Assembly (NCBI RefSeq): GCF_018595685.2
Contig: NZ_CP092334.1
Coordinates: 276,001-340,000 of the forward strand
Direction of reading: 5' to 3'
Length of the DNA stretch: 64,000 bases
Origin: Flavihumibacter rivuli
GTDB lineage: Bacteria; Bacteroidota; Bacteroidia; Chitinophagales; Chitinophagaceae
The notes under the pieces were generated by a model that worked only from the letters and a program-made list of their open reading frames with translations, made no database searches and was not told where the DNA came from. Positions 8,417 to 15,817 of the stretch are shown piece after piece. Each line of letters begins with the position of its first letter. The first letter of the stretch is position 1. The translations under genes were made by a program, and so were the position numbers.

Positions 8417-9163
8417 TCATACGCCCAATGCTTCGATCATCAGCCTGGCAGTAGCGGCACCGCTGTATTGCTGCTGGCCGGTGATGAGGTTGCCATCGCG
8501 CACGGCGAAGGGCTTGAACAGCCCGCCGGTGATGAAATTGGTGTTGGGGATCTTTTTGGCTTCCGTCTCGATCCAGAAGGGCTGGATCTTCATGCCTACG
8601 AAATTGTCGGCGAACTGCTCTTCGCTATCGGCGAAGCCGGTCCAGGTCTTGCCTTCCACCAGCAGTTTGCCATCGCTGCCGGTAGCCTTCAGCAATACGC
8701 AGGTGGCATGGCAAACGATGCCCACGGCCTTCTTTGCTTCATGGAACCTGGCCACTAACTGGTGCAGTGCCGTATTGTTGATAAAAGTGTACATGGGGCT
8801 CTGGCCGCCGGTCAGGAAAACACCATCGTAGTCGTTGATATTGATCTCGCTGATGGGACGGGTTTGTTCCAACAGTTGGGCATGGGAGGGGGAGTGTTTG
8901 AACCCAAGGGAGACCAGGTCGTGGGCGGAATAGCCGCTCTCGTGTTCGGGGTCACTGAAGCCGTCGGCCTGCAGGGCGCCACCTTCGGGGGAGAAGATAT
9001 CTACCGCATAGCCTTTCTCCCTGAATTCCCAATAGGGATGGGTAAGTTCGGCCCACCAGAAGCCGATAGGCCATCCGGTTTGCTGGCTGGTAGAAGCATT
9101 GGCGGCGATAAGGGCGATCCTTTTGGGTTTGCCTGCATCGAGGGTGTTGATAGCTGCGCTCAT
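8417..9163 (-). CDS. Type 1 glutamine amidotransferase-like DJ-1/PfpI protein
   Basis: A 248-aa protein of the DJ-1/PfpI superfamily, closest in layout to HchA-like proteins: the DIFSPEGG acidic motif (Glu60), the conserved DGVFLTGGQSPMY (about 113-125) and the nucleophile elbow GIVCHATC with Cys151-His152. Members act as glyoxalases or deglycases, hydrolases or chaperones; the exact activity is not deducible. It is transcribed divergently from the HxlR regulator with 124 bp between starts, and its regulation by that protein (often redox or aldehyde responsive) is inferred. Confidence 0.88.
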   Translation of the reverse strand: MSAAINTLDAGKPKRIALIAANASTSQQTGWPIGFWWAELTHPYWEFREKGYAVDIFSPEGGALQADGFSDPEHESGYSAHDLVSLGFKHSPSHAQLLEQTRPISEININDYDGVFLTGGQSPMYTFINNTALHQLVARFHEAKKAVGIVCHATCVLLKATGSDGKLLVEGKTWTGFADSEEQFADNFVGMKIQPFWIETEAKKIPNTNFITGGLFKPFAVRDGNLITGQQQYSGAATARLMIEALGV

Positions 9164-9242
9164 GGTGATAAAGTTTTAGTTGTTTCTTTTGGTAAATTTG
9201 GCGCATACATTCCCAAAAAGATTATTGTATCTCATAAGTATA

Positions 9243-9264
9243 ATACTTCCTTTTAGGAAAGTAT
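9243..9264. promoter_or_regulatory. Imperfect dyad between the DJ-1 gene and hxlR
   Basis: ATACTTCC (9243-9250) and GGAAAGTAT (9256-9264) form an inverted repeat with a one-base difference around TTTTA. It sits in the divergent intergenic region, 24 bp before the HxlR start, a suitable place for an HxlR dimer. The function is inferred from position. Confidence 0.35.
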
Positions 9265-9287
9265 CTTGAAAATCAAATTATTAAGGA

Positions 9288-9641
9288 ATGCCTGAGTTCA
9301 TTTATAACGGCAAAGTGTACTATAACCCGGTAGAATTTGCCATGGACAGGATCGGTGGGGTGTGGAAGATGCCTATCCTGTGGCGCCTGAAGGACAAGAC
9401 GCTGCGGTATGGGGAATTGAAAAAGACCATGCCCAAGGTGACGCATAAGATGCTGACCCAGGCCTTGAGGGAATTGGAGGCCGAGGGTTTTGTAGAGCGA
9501 AAAGTGTATCCCGTGGTGCCGCCCAAGGTAGAATATTCCCTGACCCCGAGGGGGCAGGAGTCCATCAGGATCATCCATACCATACGGGAGTACGGTATTC
9601 ACCTGATGGAGGAGTTTGGCTTACACATCGAGAAGAAATGA
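9288..9641 (+). CDS. HxlR-family winged-helix transcriptional regulator
   Basis: A 117-aa HxlR-type regulator: FAMDRIGGVWKMPILWRL at residues 18-35, the recognition region LRYGELKKTMPKVTHKMLTQ, the LRELEAEGFVERKVYPVVPP wing and YSLTPRGQ, all family hallmarks. No signal or ligand domain is present; HxlR proteins are dimeric DNA binders that often sense electrophiles or redox state through cysteine, but this one has no Cys. It probably controls the divergent DJ-1/PfpI gene. An AAGGA abuts the ATG with no spacer, so it is unlikely to serve as a ribosome site. Confidence 0.93.
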   Translation: MPEFIYNGKVYYNPVEFAMDRIGGVWKMPILWRLKDKTLRYGELKKTMPKVTHKMLTQALRELEAEGFVERKVYPVVPPKVEYSLTPRGQESIRIIHTIREYGIHLMEEFGLHIEKK

Positions 9642-9721
9642 TAAAGGGCGTTTAGGTATTGGGGTTAGTATATCCTTTTTTCAACAGGATCAAAGATTGG
9701 CGGCAGGCAGCCATAAGTAAT

Positions 9722-9759
9722 AAAAAGGGTCAGTGGATTTAACTCCATTGACCCTTTTT
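9722..9759 (+). terminator. Strong intrinsic terminator after hxlR
   Basis: A 16-bp stem (9722-9737 with 9744-9759) containing one G-U pair and a 6-base TTTAAC loop; the arms are AAAAAGGGTCAGTGGA and TCCATTGACCCTTTTT. The T5 run on each strand makes it potentially bidirectional. Confidence 0.8.
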
Positions 9760-10102
9760 GGTACACTTTCTATGAAAACTTGTCCTGCCTGTCCGGCAAT
9801 TTCACACAGGTAAAAAACGGAGCTCCTTCGGTGATATTTTGTTGAGAGAGGTTTAATTATGGGAAATACCCAATGGCCTTGGGATTGTTGAGGGCGGTTT
9901 TGCAGGGAGTTTACCAAAGAGTAATTCTTGGTATTAAAAGTTTTGGATTAATGTTTTTTCAGCGTTTTGACCAATTGTTCATGATAAGATTAGATTCGTG
10001 TTTTCACGGAAAATAATCCATACATGTTGTAAAATTCAAAATTTCGGCGGTAAAAAATTTAACTAGCACGAATAGGGTATTTTAGGGAAAATGGCCCCAT
10101 GA
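9760..10102. other. AT-rich non-coding stretch
   Basis: No gene is supported here. The tract becomes increasingly AT-rich towards the SGNH gene and has no repeat of the neighbouring tRNA end. Short open frames across it overlap the terminator hairpin and lack family-like sequence. Confidence 0.6.
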
Positions 10103-10110
10103 TATTTTTG
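10103..10110 (+). promoter_or_regulatory. -7 box TATTTTTG before the SGNH gene
   Basis: An exact match to the Bacteroidota TAnnTTTG -7 element, 20 bp before the GTG start. No clear TTTG -33 partner is present. Confidence 0.45.
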
Positions 10111-10129
10111 TAGTCCAAAAACCTTAGCC

Positions 10130-10834
10130 GTGAGAGTATTATTAGCCCTTTCATTATTAATCAACCTCATTTTTATTAGCTGGAACTACAAGCGAGTTTC
10201 AGAAATTGCTTCAAGAAAAGTTAAAGAGTATGCCAATCCCGATTGGGAAACAGTAAGTTTTAGGTTACAACGCGATGCACTGTTAAAGCGACTCCCGAAC
10301 CACAACAACCAGGTCGTAATCATCGGCAATAGTCATGTCCAATATTTCGAATGGGCAGAGGCATGTGGTAACCCTAATGTGAAAAACAGGGGTATAGGAA
10401 GTGATGTGATCCAGGGGGTGATCAATAGGCTTCCTGATGTTATTTCCGATAGTACCAGAACATTGATAATAGAAGTAGGTATTAATGATCTTGCAAAAGG
10501 GAAATCGCCTGAATATCTTAATGAAAAAATTGTTCAGTTGATAAGGGTTGCAAAGTCGTTGCAGCCTTCAATTAAAGTTGTAATCAATAGTATTTTCCCG
10601 ACCTCAAACCTGGTGCAAGGCACCAAACAGCCCTTGTCTCCCTTGATCATCAAAACCAATGAATTCTATCGTAAGGCAGCCGAGCAGAATGATGCGGTCT
10701 ACGTTGATGTCTTTTCAAAACTAGGTGATGAGAATGGCTTGAATGAAAAGTATCATCCTGGGGATTTTCTTCATCTTAATGCTGATGGTTACGAAGTGTG
10801 GTTGAAAGAGTTGATGCCTTATTTAAAACAATAA
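10130..10834 (+). CDS. SGNH/GDSL-type hydrolase
   Basis: A 234-aa protein with an N-terminal membrane anchor or signal (LLALSLLINLIFISW) and an SGNH hydrolase fold: block I IGNSHVQYF (about 65-73, Ser68), the block III-like EVGINDLAKG with the invariant Asn, and a final DFLHLNADGY supplying the Asp-x-x-His pair. Members are lipases or esterases, often polysaccharide deacetylases; this one would act in the envelope or periplasm. The start codon is GTG 10130. Base composition is visibly more AT-rich than neighbouring genes, which may mean acquisition by transfer. It lies just downstream of a tRNA gene on the other strand. Confidence 0.82.
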   Translation: MRVLLALSLLINLIFISWNYKRVSEIASRKVKEYANPDWETVSFRLQRDALLKRLPNHNNQVVIIGNSHVQYFEWAEACGNPNVKNRGIGSDVIQGVINRLPDVISDSTRTLIIEVGINDLAKGKSPEYLNEKIVQLIRVAKSLQPSIKVVINSIFPTSNLVQGTKQPLSPLIIKTNEFYRKAAEQNDAVYVDVFSKLGDENGLNEKYHPGDFLHLNADGYEVWLKELMPYLKQ

Positions 10835-10866
10835 CTTGATTGTTCGAAGAAGTGAATTGCAAAGTA

Positions 10867-10893
10867 TAAAAAAAACCCGCTCAATGAGCGGGC
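10867..10893 (-). terminator. Terminator of the tRNA gene
   Basis: CCCGCTC/GAGCGGG hairpin (10876-10892); on the minus strand it is followed by TTTTTTTTATA. It lies 11 bp beyond the tRNA 3' end. Confidence 0.8.
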
Positions 10894-10903
10894 TTTGTAT
10901 TTG

Positions 10904-10977
10904 TAGCGAGGACGGGAGTTGAACCCGTGACCTCCGGGTTATGAATCCGACGCTCTAACCAACTGAGCTACCTCGCC
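10904..10977 (-). tRNA. tRNA with CAT anticodon (probably elongator tRNA-Met)
   Basis: A 74-nt cloverleaf on the minus strand: acceptor stem GGCGAGG with CCTCGCT, D-arm GCTC...GAGC, anticodon loop TTCATAA with CAT at 10941-10943, variable loop AGGTC, T-arm CGGGTTCAACTCCCG and discriminator A. CCA is not encoded. The last anticodon-stem pair (A31-C39) is mismatched. The overall sequence resembles elongator Met tRNA; tRNA-Ile2 with a lysidine-modified CAT anticodon cannot be excluded without the full tRNA set. Confidence 0.93.
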
Positions 10978-11226
10978 AAACGGGACGCAAAAATAGAGAA
11001 TGGAGGGGAAATGATGAAAAGATTTTTAGAATTTTTTCTGGTGAGCGCATTGCGCTACAAAGAAAATGCCTTCCGTGGAAACGGAAGGCCTCAACGATTG
11101 CTTGCATACCCCCTTAGTGGGCATTATATTAAAGCTGGTGATGATCTGTTGGGTTCAGGCACTGGGCAAAATTGAAGTATTCCGGGTTGGGGGAAAGGGT
11201 TGGACGGGTTACCAAATCTTTAAATT

Positions 11227-11336
11227 AAGATCCGCGGTACGTGGGGAGAGAATGGATTAAGTAATTACCAGGGTCTATTTGAAAATAGTTGCCAATTGTA
11301 GGGCCATAAAAAATACATCGGGGTCCTCTCCGGGAG
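11227..11336. repeat. 110-bp direct repeat, copy A
   Basis: It aligns without gaps to 11587-11696 at a fixed 360-bp offset, with 8 mismatches in 110 positions by eye. It begins AAGATCCGCGGTACGTGGG and ends in CGGGAG within a GC-rich hairpin arm. In this copy the right arm of the terminal hairpin is degenerate (CTACGGTG instead of ACCCCGATG). Confidence 0.9.
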
Positions 11337-11368
11337 CTACGGTGTACCCGCATTTATTTTAACCCCAG

Positions 11369-11395
11369 CGGGGTCTCCCGAAGGGGACCCCGATG
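11369..11395. repeat. GC-rich hairpin element (inverted orientation)
   Basis: GGGGTC-T-CCC-GAA-GGG-GACCCC stem-loop, flanked by GATG. It is the reverse complement of the hairpin at 11676-11705 apart from the loop and can also pair with the arm at 11316-11336. Confidence 0.75.
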
Positions 11396-11552
11396 TATAA
11401 AAGGAGAAATAGTTTATATATCCAATAGCTAAGCTCATCTTCCAACTACCCGTTGGTCATAAGACACAACGGGGGCGACGGGGAGCCAAATCATTTCAAT
11501 CCATAGTGGTACTCTTCAAGATTCCCCGATGAATATTCACCCAACCATTCAT

Positions 11553-11576
11553 CAGGGTCCCCTGCGGGAGACCCTG
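11553..11576. repeat. GC-rich hairpin element, variant
   Basis: CAGGGTC-CCC-TGC-GGG-A-GACCCTG; it has the same core and bulged A as the other hairpins, with compensating changes in the outer stem (CAGGGTC with GACCCTG). Confidence 0.7.
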
Positions 11577-11586
11577 CTGAGGTAAA

Positions 11587-11696
11587 AAGATCCGCGGTAC
11601 GTGGGTGTAGAATGGATTGAGTAATTACCAGGGTTTATTTGAAAGTAGTTGCCAATTGTAGGGCCATAAAAAAGACATCGGGGTCCCCTCCGGGAG
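11587..11696. repeat. 110-bp direct repeat, copy B
   Basis: Second copy of the 110-bp element, 360 bp from copy A. It runs into an intact hairpin (11676-11705: CATCGGGGTC-CCC-TCC-GGG-A-GACCCCGATG) that ends about 60 bp downstream of the aminotransferase stop and could also act as its terminator. Confidence 0.9.
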
Positions 11697-11762
11697 ACCC
11701 CGATGGGGTTTAAAAGAATCTTTCTTTGCTGTATTGCGAAAACCCCTAAAAAAGCGCACCGA

Positions 11763-12959
11763 TCAGGCTAGTTTGCCGGGATAGGCTTCCAATGCCTTCT
11801 CCAGCACATCCATGGCCGCATTGATCGCTTCCGCATTCAACACATAGGCCAAGCGAACTTCCTGCTTGCCCAGTCCGGGGGTGCCATAGAAGCCGGTTGC
11901 CGGTGCCAGCATCACGGTCTGGCCCTCATAACTAAATGATTCCAGCAGCCACTGGCAGAACCTGTCGGCATCGTCAATGGGCAGCTTGGCCATGGCATAG
12001 AAGGCGCCGCCGGGGTTCGGGCAGAATACGCCGGGCATCGCATTCAGGCGGCTCACCAGCACATCCCTGCGCTTCTGGTACTCTGCCTTGGTGGCATCAA
12101 AATAATTGTCGGGCAGGTCGATGGCCGCTTCGGCTGCGATCTGGGCAAAGCCGGGAGGGCTCAGCCTGGCCTGCGCAAATTTCATGGCAGCATCCAGCAA
12201 TTCCTGGTTACGGGTAACAAAGGCGCCGATCCTGGCGCCACAGGCGCTGTAGCGCTTCGAGATGGTATCCATCAACACCACATGGTTGTCCACGCCTTCC
12301 AGCTGCATGGCGCTGAAATGCTCGCCTGCATAGCAGAACTCACGATAGGCCTCATCCGCAAACAGGAAGAGGTTATGCTTCTGGATGATCTGCTTCAGCA
12401 CTTCCATTTCTTCCCTGCTGTAGAGGTAACCAGTGGGGTTGTTGGGGTTGCACACCACAATGGCCTTGGTTTTGGGCGTGATGGCCTTCTCAAATTCCTC
12501 GATGGGCGGCAGGGCAAAGCCGTTATCGATATGGGAGGTGATGGGTTTCACGATCACGCCGGCGGAAACGGCGAAGCCATTGTAATTGGCATAGAAGGGT
12601 TCGGGGATGATCACTTCATCGCCCGGGTCAAGGCAGGCCATAAAGCCAAAGAGGATGGCTTCTGAACCACCGGTGGTGACGATGATCTGGTTGTGGTTGA
12701 CAGTGATGCCAACCTTATGGTAATATTCTACGAGTTTGCGGCGGTAGCTCTCGTTACCGGCGCTGTGGCTGTATTCCAGTACTTTGAAATCGGCATGGCG
12801 AACCGCGTCCAGCATGGCTTTGGGCGTTTCAATGTCGGGCTGGCCGATATTCAGGTGGTACACTTTCGTGCCTTTCTTCTTGGCTGCTTCCGCATAGGGG
12901 ACAAGCTTTCTGATCGGGGAGGGAGGCATGGCCTGCCCACGCTTACTAATGGTTAACAT
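11763..12959 (-). CDS. Pyridoxal-phosphate-dependent aminotransferase (class I/II, aspartate aminotransferase-like)
   Basis: A 398-aa fold-type I aminotransferase. Asn171/173 in CNPNNPTG, Asp202 in FADEAY, the Schiff-base Lys235 in DTISKRYSACGARIG and the Arg near the C-terminus (EVRLAYV) are visible. It belongs to the aspartate/aromatic aminotransferase group; the preferred amino acid is not certain. It is divergent from the aspA operon (366 bp between starts), which could link it to aspartate metabolism, but this is only context. A -7 box lies four bases before the ATG, so the mRNA may be leaderless. Confidence 0.92.
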   Translation of the reverse strand: MLTISKRGQAMPPSPIRKLVPYAEAAKKKGTKVYHLNIGQPDIETPKAMLDAVRHADFKVLEYSHSAGNESYRRKLVEYYHKVGITVNHNQIIVTTGGSEAILFGFMACLDPGDEVIIPEPFYANYNGFAVSAGVIVKPITSHIDNGFALPPIEEFEKAITPKTKAIVVCNPNNPTGYLYSREEMEVLKQIIQKHNLFLFADEAYREFCYAGEHFSAMQLEGVDNHVVLMDTISKRYSACGARIGAFVTRNQELLDAAMKFAQARLSPPGFAQIAAEAAIDLPDNYFDATKAEYQKRRDVLVSRLNAMPGVFCPNPGGAFYAMAKLPIDDADRFCQWLLESFSYEGQTVMLAPATGFYGTPGLGKQEVRLAYVLNAEAINAAMDVLEKALEAYPGKLA

Positions 12960-12963
12960 GGCG

Positions 12964-12971
12964 CAAAGCTA
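12964..12971 (-). promoter_or_regulatory. -7 box TAGCTTTG four bases before the aminotransferase ATG
   Basis: On the minus strand TAGCTTTG is followed by CGCC and then ATG. It matches TAnnTTTG exactly. With a -7 box here, transcription would begin at or next to the start codon. Confidence 0.5.
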
Positions 12972-13325
12972 AAGAATATAGGTTTTGAAAGGAGGGACTG
13001 TTGCATGAATGGCATTGCCCCAAGGGCTGACAGTTAATGGCTATTTCATCCTTCCCAATAGTTAGACGTATTCCAGGGGCCATTTTCCCTGGTCAATACT
13101 ACTGGGGAAATTTGGAAAATGCTGTGTTTCCGGTTAAACTTCCTCATCCTTTTAACTGTTAAGTCCGCAATTTAATATTATTAATATCTCTAAATTGTAT
13201 GGAAATCCCTTTTTTGGTGAGGGGGTTTCTTCAATCCTTCCATACCCACGGAAACCAAATATTGGGCGGCTCTGCTTAGGGTGAATATTGACTTTAATCC
13301 CCGATTACTACTCAAAAAAATCTTT
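12972..13325. other. Divergent intergenic region before aspA
   Basis: A 354-bp region with no gene. It includes an AT-rich tract near 13170-13195 (TTTAATATTATTAATATC), which may be part of the aspA promoter. No convincing -33/-7 pair or operator was found for aspA. Confidence 0.5.
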
Positions 13326-14738
13326 ATGACTACCGGATTCAGGAAAGAGCATGATTTCCTTGGCGAAAAGGAGATACCTAATGACAAATATTATGGGGTG
13401 CAAACCCTAAGGGCCCTGGAGAATTTCGATATCACCGGGATTCCCATTTCCAAGGAGCCGCTTTTCATAAAGGCCTTTGGTTATGTGAAGAAGGCCGCAG
13501 CACTGGCTAACCATGATTGCGGCGTTTTGAACAAGGAAGTGACCGATGCCATTTGTTTTGCTGCAGATGAACTGATCGCCGGCAAATACCTCGACCAGTT
13601 CATCAGCGACCTGATCCAGGGCGGTGCCGGTACTTCCTGCAACATGAATGTGAATGAAGTGATCGCCAATATTGGCCTGGAAAAATTAGGCCATCCCAAA
13701 GGGGCTTATGAGCACCTCCATCCCAATAACCATGTGAACTGCAGCCAGTCCACCAACGACGCTTATCCCACGGCTTTCCGGCTGGCACTTTACCTGAAGA
13801 TCAATGTATTCATAGATGCCCTGAAGCAATTGCAGGAGTCCTTCGGGAAGAAGGGCAAGGAATTCGACAAGGTGCTGAAGATGGGACGCACCCAGTTGCA
13901 GGATGCCGTGCCCATGACCCTGGGCCAGGAATTCAATGCCTTTGCCACTACCATTGGTGAAGATGTTTCGCGCATGCAGGAAGTGCAATCCCTGATCCGT
14001 GAAGTGAATATGGGTGCTACTGCCATCGGTACCGGAGTGAATGCTCCACAGGGCTATGCCGAGAAATGTGTGGCCCACCTGAAGCAGATCAGCGGCATAC
14101 CGGTAGTGCTGGCCCATGACCTGATCGAAGCCACTTATGATACGGGCGCTTATGTGCAGTTGAGCGGCACCATGAAGCGTTGTGCCGTTAAACTGAGCAA
14201 GATCTGCAATGACCTTCGCCTCCTGAGTTCCGGTCCGCGTTGCGGCTTGAACGAGATCAACCTGCCGCCCATGCAGCCGGGTTCTTCCATCATGCCGGGT
14301 AAGGTAAACCCGGTTATCCCCGAAGCCATGAACCAGACCTGCTTCTATGTGATCGGAGCTGACCTTACCATTACCATGGCGGCAGAGGCCGGTCAATTGC
14401 AATTGAACGTGATGGAACCGGTGATCGGATTCAGTTTGTTCACCTCCCTCGAATACATCACCAAGGCCTGCCATATGCTGCGCACCAAATGCGTGGATGG
14501 TATTACCGCCAATGTAGAAAGGACCAGGGAGATGGTGATGAACAGTATCGGTATTGTTACGCAGCTGAACCCCATATTGGGTTATGAGGAATCGGCCAGT
14601 ATCGCCAAGGAAGCATTGAAGACCGGTAAATCGGTACACCAGATCGTGGTGCAGGAAAGGAAACTGATCACGCAGGACAAATGGGATGAGATCTATTCCA
14701 TAGAGAACCTGATCAACCCCAAATTCATCAATCAGTAA
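13326..14738 (+). CDS. aspA: Aspartate ammonia-lyase
   Basis: A 470-aa member of the fumarase/aspartase superfamily. It has the signature GSSIMPGKVNP, the GAGTSCNMNVNEV region and NHVNCSQSTND that line the active site; the SS loop with the catalytic Ser is present. It converts L-aspartate to fumarate and ammonia in the cytoplasm. The start is ATG 13326 (MTTGFRKEHDFLGEKEIP); an upstream in-frame start adds an unrelated segment. It is the first gene of a five-gene run with gaps of 20, 9, 17 and 7 bp, in which asparaginase supplies aspartate. Confidence 0.94.
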   Translation: MTTGFRKEHDFLGEKEIPNDKYYGVQTLRALENFDITGIPISKEPLFIKAFGYVKKAAALANHDCGVLNKEVTDAICFAADELIAGKYLDQFISDLIQGGAGTSCNMNVNEVIANIGLEKLGHPKGAYEHLHPNNHVNCSQSTNDAYPTAFRLALYLKINVFIDALKQLQESFGKKGKEFDKVLKMGRTQLQDAVPMTLGQEFNAFATTIGEDVSRMQEVQSLIREVNMGATAIGTGVNAPQGYAEKCVAHLKQISGIPVVLAHDLIEATYDTGAYVQLSGTMKRCAVKLSKICNDLRLLSSGPRCGLNEINLPPMQPGSSIMPGKVNPVIPEAMNQTCFYVIGADLTITMAAEAGQLQLNVMEPVIGFSLFTSLEYITKACHMLRTKCVDGITANVERTREMVMNSIGIVTQLNPILGYEESASIAKEALKTGKSVHQIVVQERKLITQDKWDEIYSIENLINPKFINQ

Positions 14739-14758
14739 AACCCTAAAACCAGGACAAT

Positions 14759-15808
14759 ATGAAAAAGATAGTTGTATTCATTCTAGCAGTTTGTTCGGTG
14801 CTCATAACCAGCGCGCAAACCAAACCGAAGATCATTATCCTTGCGACAGGTGGAACCATTGCCGGTACAGGTGCTGCGGCTGACCGTGCCGGTTATACTG
14901 CAGGAAAACTGAATGTAGATGACCTGCTTAGTTCTATTCCGGCTGCAAAAAAGATCGCTGACATTTCCGGGGAGCAGATCGCTTCGGTAGGCAGCCAGGA
15001 CATGTCCATCGAGATCTGGAAGAAACTGGCCGTGCGCATTAATGATATTTTCAAGAACAAGGAAGCTGATGCCGTGGTGATCACCCATGGAACGGATACC
15101 CAGGAAGAGACTGCCTATTTCCTTGACCTGACGATCAATTATCCCAATCCTGTGGTGTTGACCGGATCTATGCGTCCTGCAACGGCCATCAGTGCCGACG
15201 GCCCGAAGAACCTTTATGATGCCATTACCGTGGCGGCTAACCCTAAGAGTGCTGGCAGGGGAGTGCTGGTATCCTTCAATGAAGGGATCTTTGATTCCCG
15301 TGATGTTACCAAGATCAGCACGACAAAAGTGAACGCCTTTGCTTCCCCCAATACCGGACCGATCGGCCAGGTATATGACGGTAAGGTGGAATATTATTCC
15401 GTTTCACTACGTGAGGTATCACCTGCATCACCGGTCAAGATCGATAACAATACCAAACTGCCAAGGGTAGAAATAGTGTACATGTATGCCGATGCGCCTG
15501 CTGATTATATCGATTACCTGGTTTCCAAGAAAGTTGACGGGATCGTGATCGCCGGCGTGGGTAACGGCAATTTCAACAAGGCCTTTATGGATGCGGTGAA
15601 ACGCGCTGTTGCGGCCGGTGTGGTGGTTTGTCGTTCTACCCGTTGCCCTTCCGGAAGGGTGGTGCTGGAAGATGAGATCAATGACAAGGAATTGGGTACC
15701 ATCGTTTCAGATGACCTGAATCCGCAAAAAGCACGGGTATTGCTCATGCTGGCTTTGTCAAAGACCAGGAAGCAAAAAGAATTGCAGGATATCTTCTTCA
15801 AATTTTAA
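14759..15808 (+). CDS. ansB: Type II (periplasmic) L-asparaginase
   Basis: A 349-aa protein with a signal peptide (MKKIVVFILAVCSVLITSAQ). It has both threonine catalytic motifs: ATGGTIAG (Thr33) and THGTDTQEET (Thr110, Asp114), plus SQDM at 80-83 contacting substrate. Export marks it as the high-affinity type II form, hydrolysing asparagine (possibly also glutamine) to aspartate and ammonia in the periplasm. It is located between aspA and the Dcu carrier, which fits a pathway asparagine to aspartate, import, then fumarate. Confidence 0.95.
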   Translation: MKKIVVFILAVCSVLITSAQTKPKIIILATGGTIAGTGAAADRAGYTAGKLNVDDLLSSIPAAKKIADISGEQIASVGSQDMSIEIWKKLAVRINDIFKNKEADAVVITHGTDTQEETAYFLDLTINYPNPVVLTGSMRPATAISADGPKNLYDAITVAANPKSAGRGVLVSFNEGIFDSRDVTKISTTKVNAFASPNTGPIGQVYDGKVEYYSVSLREVSPASPVKIDNNTKLPRVEIVYMYADAPADYIDYLVSKKVDGIVIAGVGNGNFNKAFMDAVKRAVAAGVVVCRSTRCPSGRVVLEDEINDKELGTIVSDDLNPQKARVLLMLALSKTRKQKELQDIFFKF

Positions 15809-15817
15809 ACAAGAGTA

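Larger units (their letters stand above)
10978..11762. other. Non-coding tract with direct repeats and hairpins
   Basis: A 785-bp stretch with no supported gene. Besides the 110-bp repeats and GC-rich hairpins listed separately, it holds a 9-bp stem with a GGAA loop at 11068-11089 (GCCTTCCGT/ACGGAAGGC), a small AGCGC/GCGCT hairpin at 11044-11056, and CCCGTTG/CAACGGG at 11449-11473. The structure density suggests an accumulation of repeat elements or a structured RNA; no known RNA family was recognised. Confidence 0.55.

Noticed and set aside
9690..9917. 75-codon minus-strand frame after hxlR
   Set aside because: It covers the intrinsic terminator hairpin and has no family-like features.
9642..10903. 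Integrated element with tRNA attachment sites
   Set aside because: No repeat of the tRNA 3' end, integrase or recombinase was seen on the AT-rich side.
10978..11226. Known structured RNA (SRP RNA, tmRNA, 6S)
   Set aside because: Hairpins are present, but none of the conserved sequence landmarks of these RNAs was found.
11066..11260. 64-codon plus-strand frame in the repeat tract
   Set aside because: It starts in a hairpin and runs into the 110-bp repeat; composition is not protein-like and no start signals are evident.
13686..14639. Long minus-strand open frame opposite aspA
   Set aside because: It is a codon-bias shadow of aspA; no homology or signals. Similar long antisense frames opposite dnaE, accC and pntB were rejected for the same reason.
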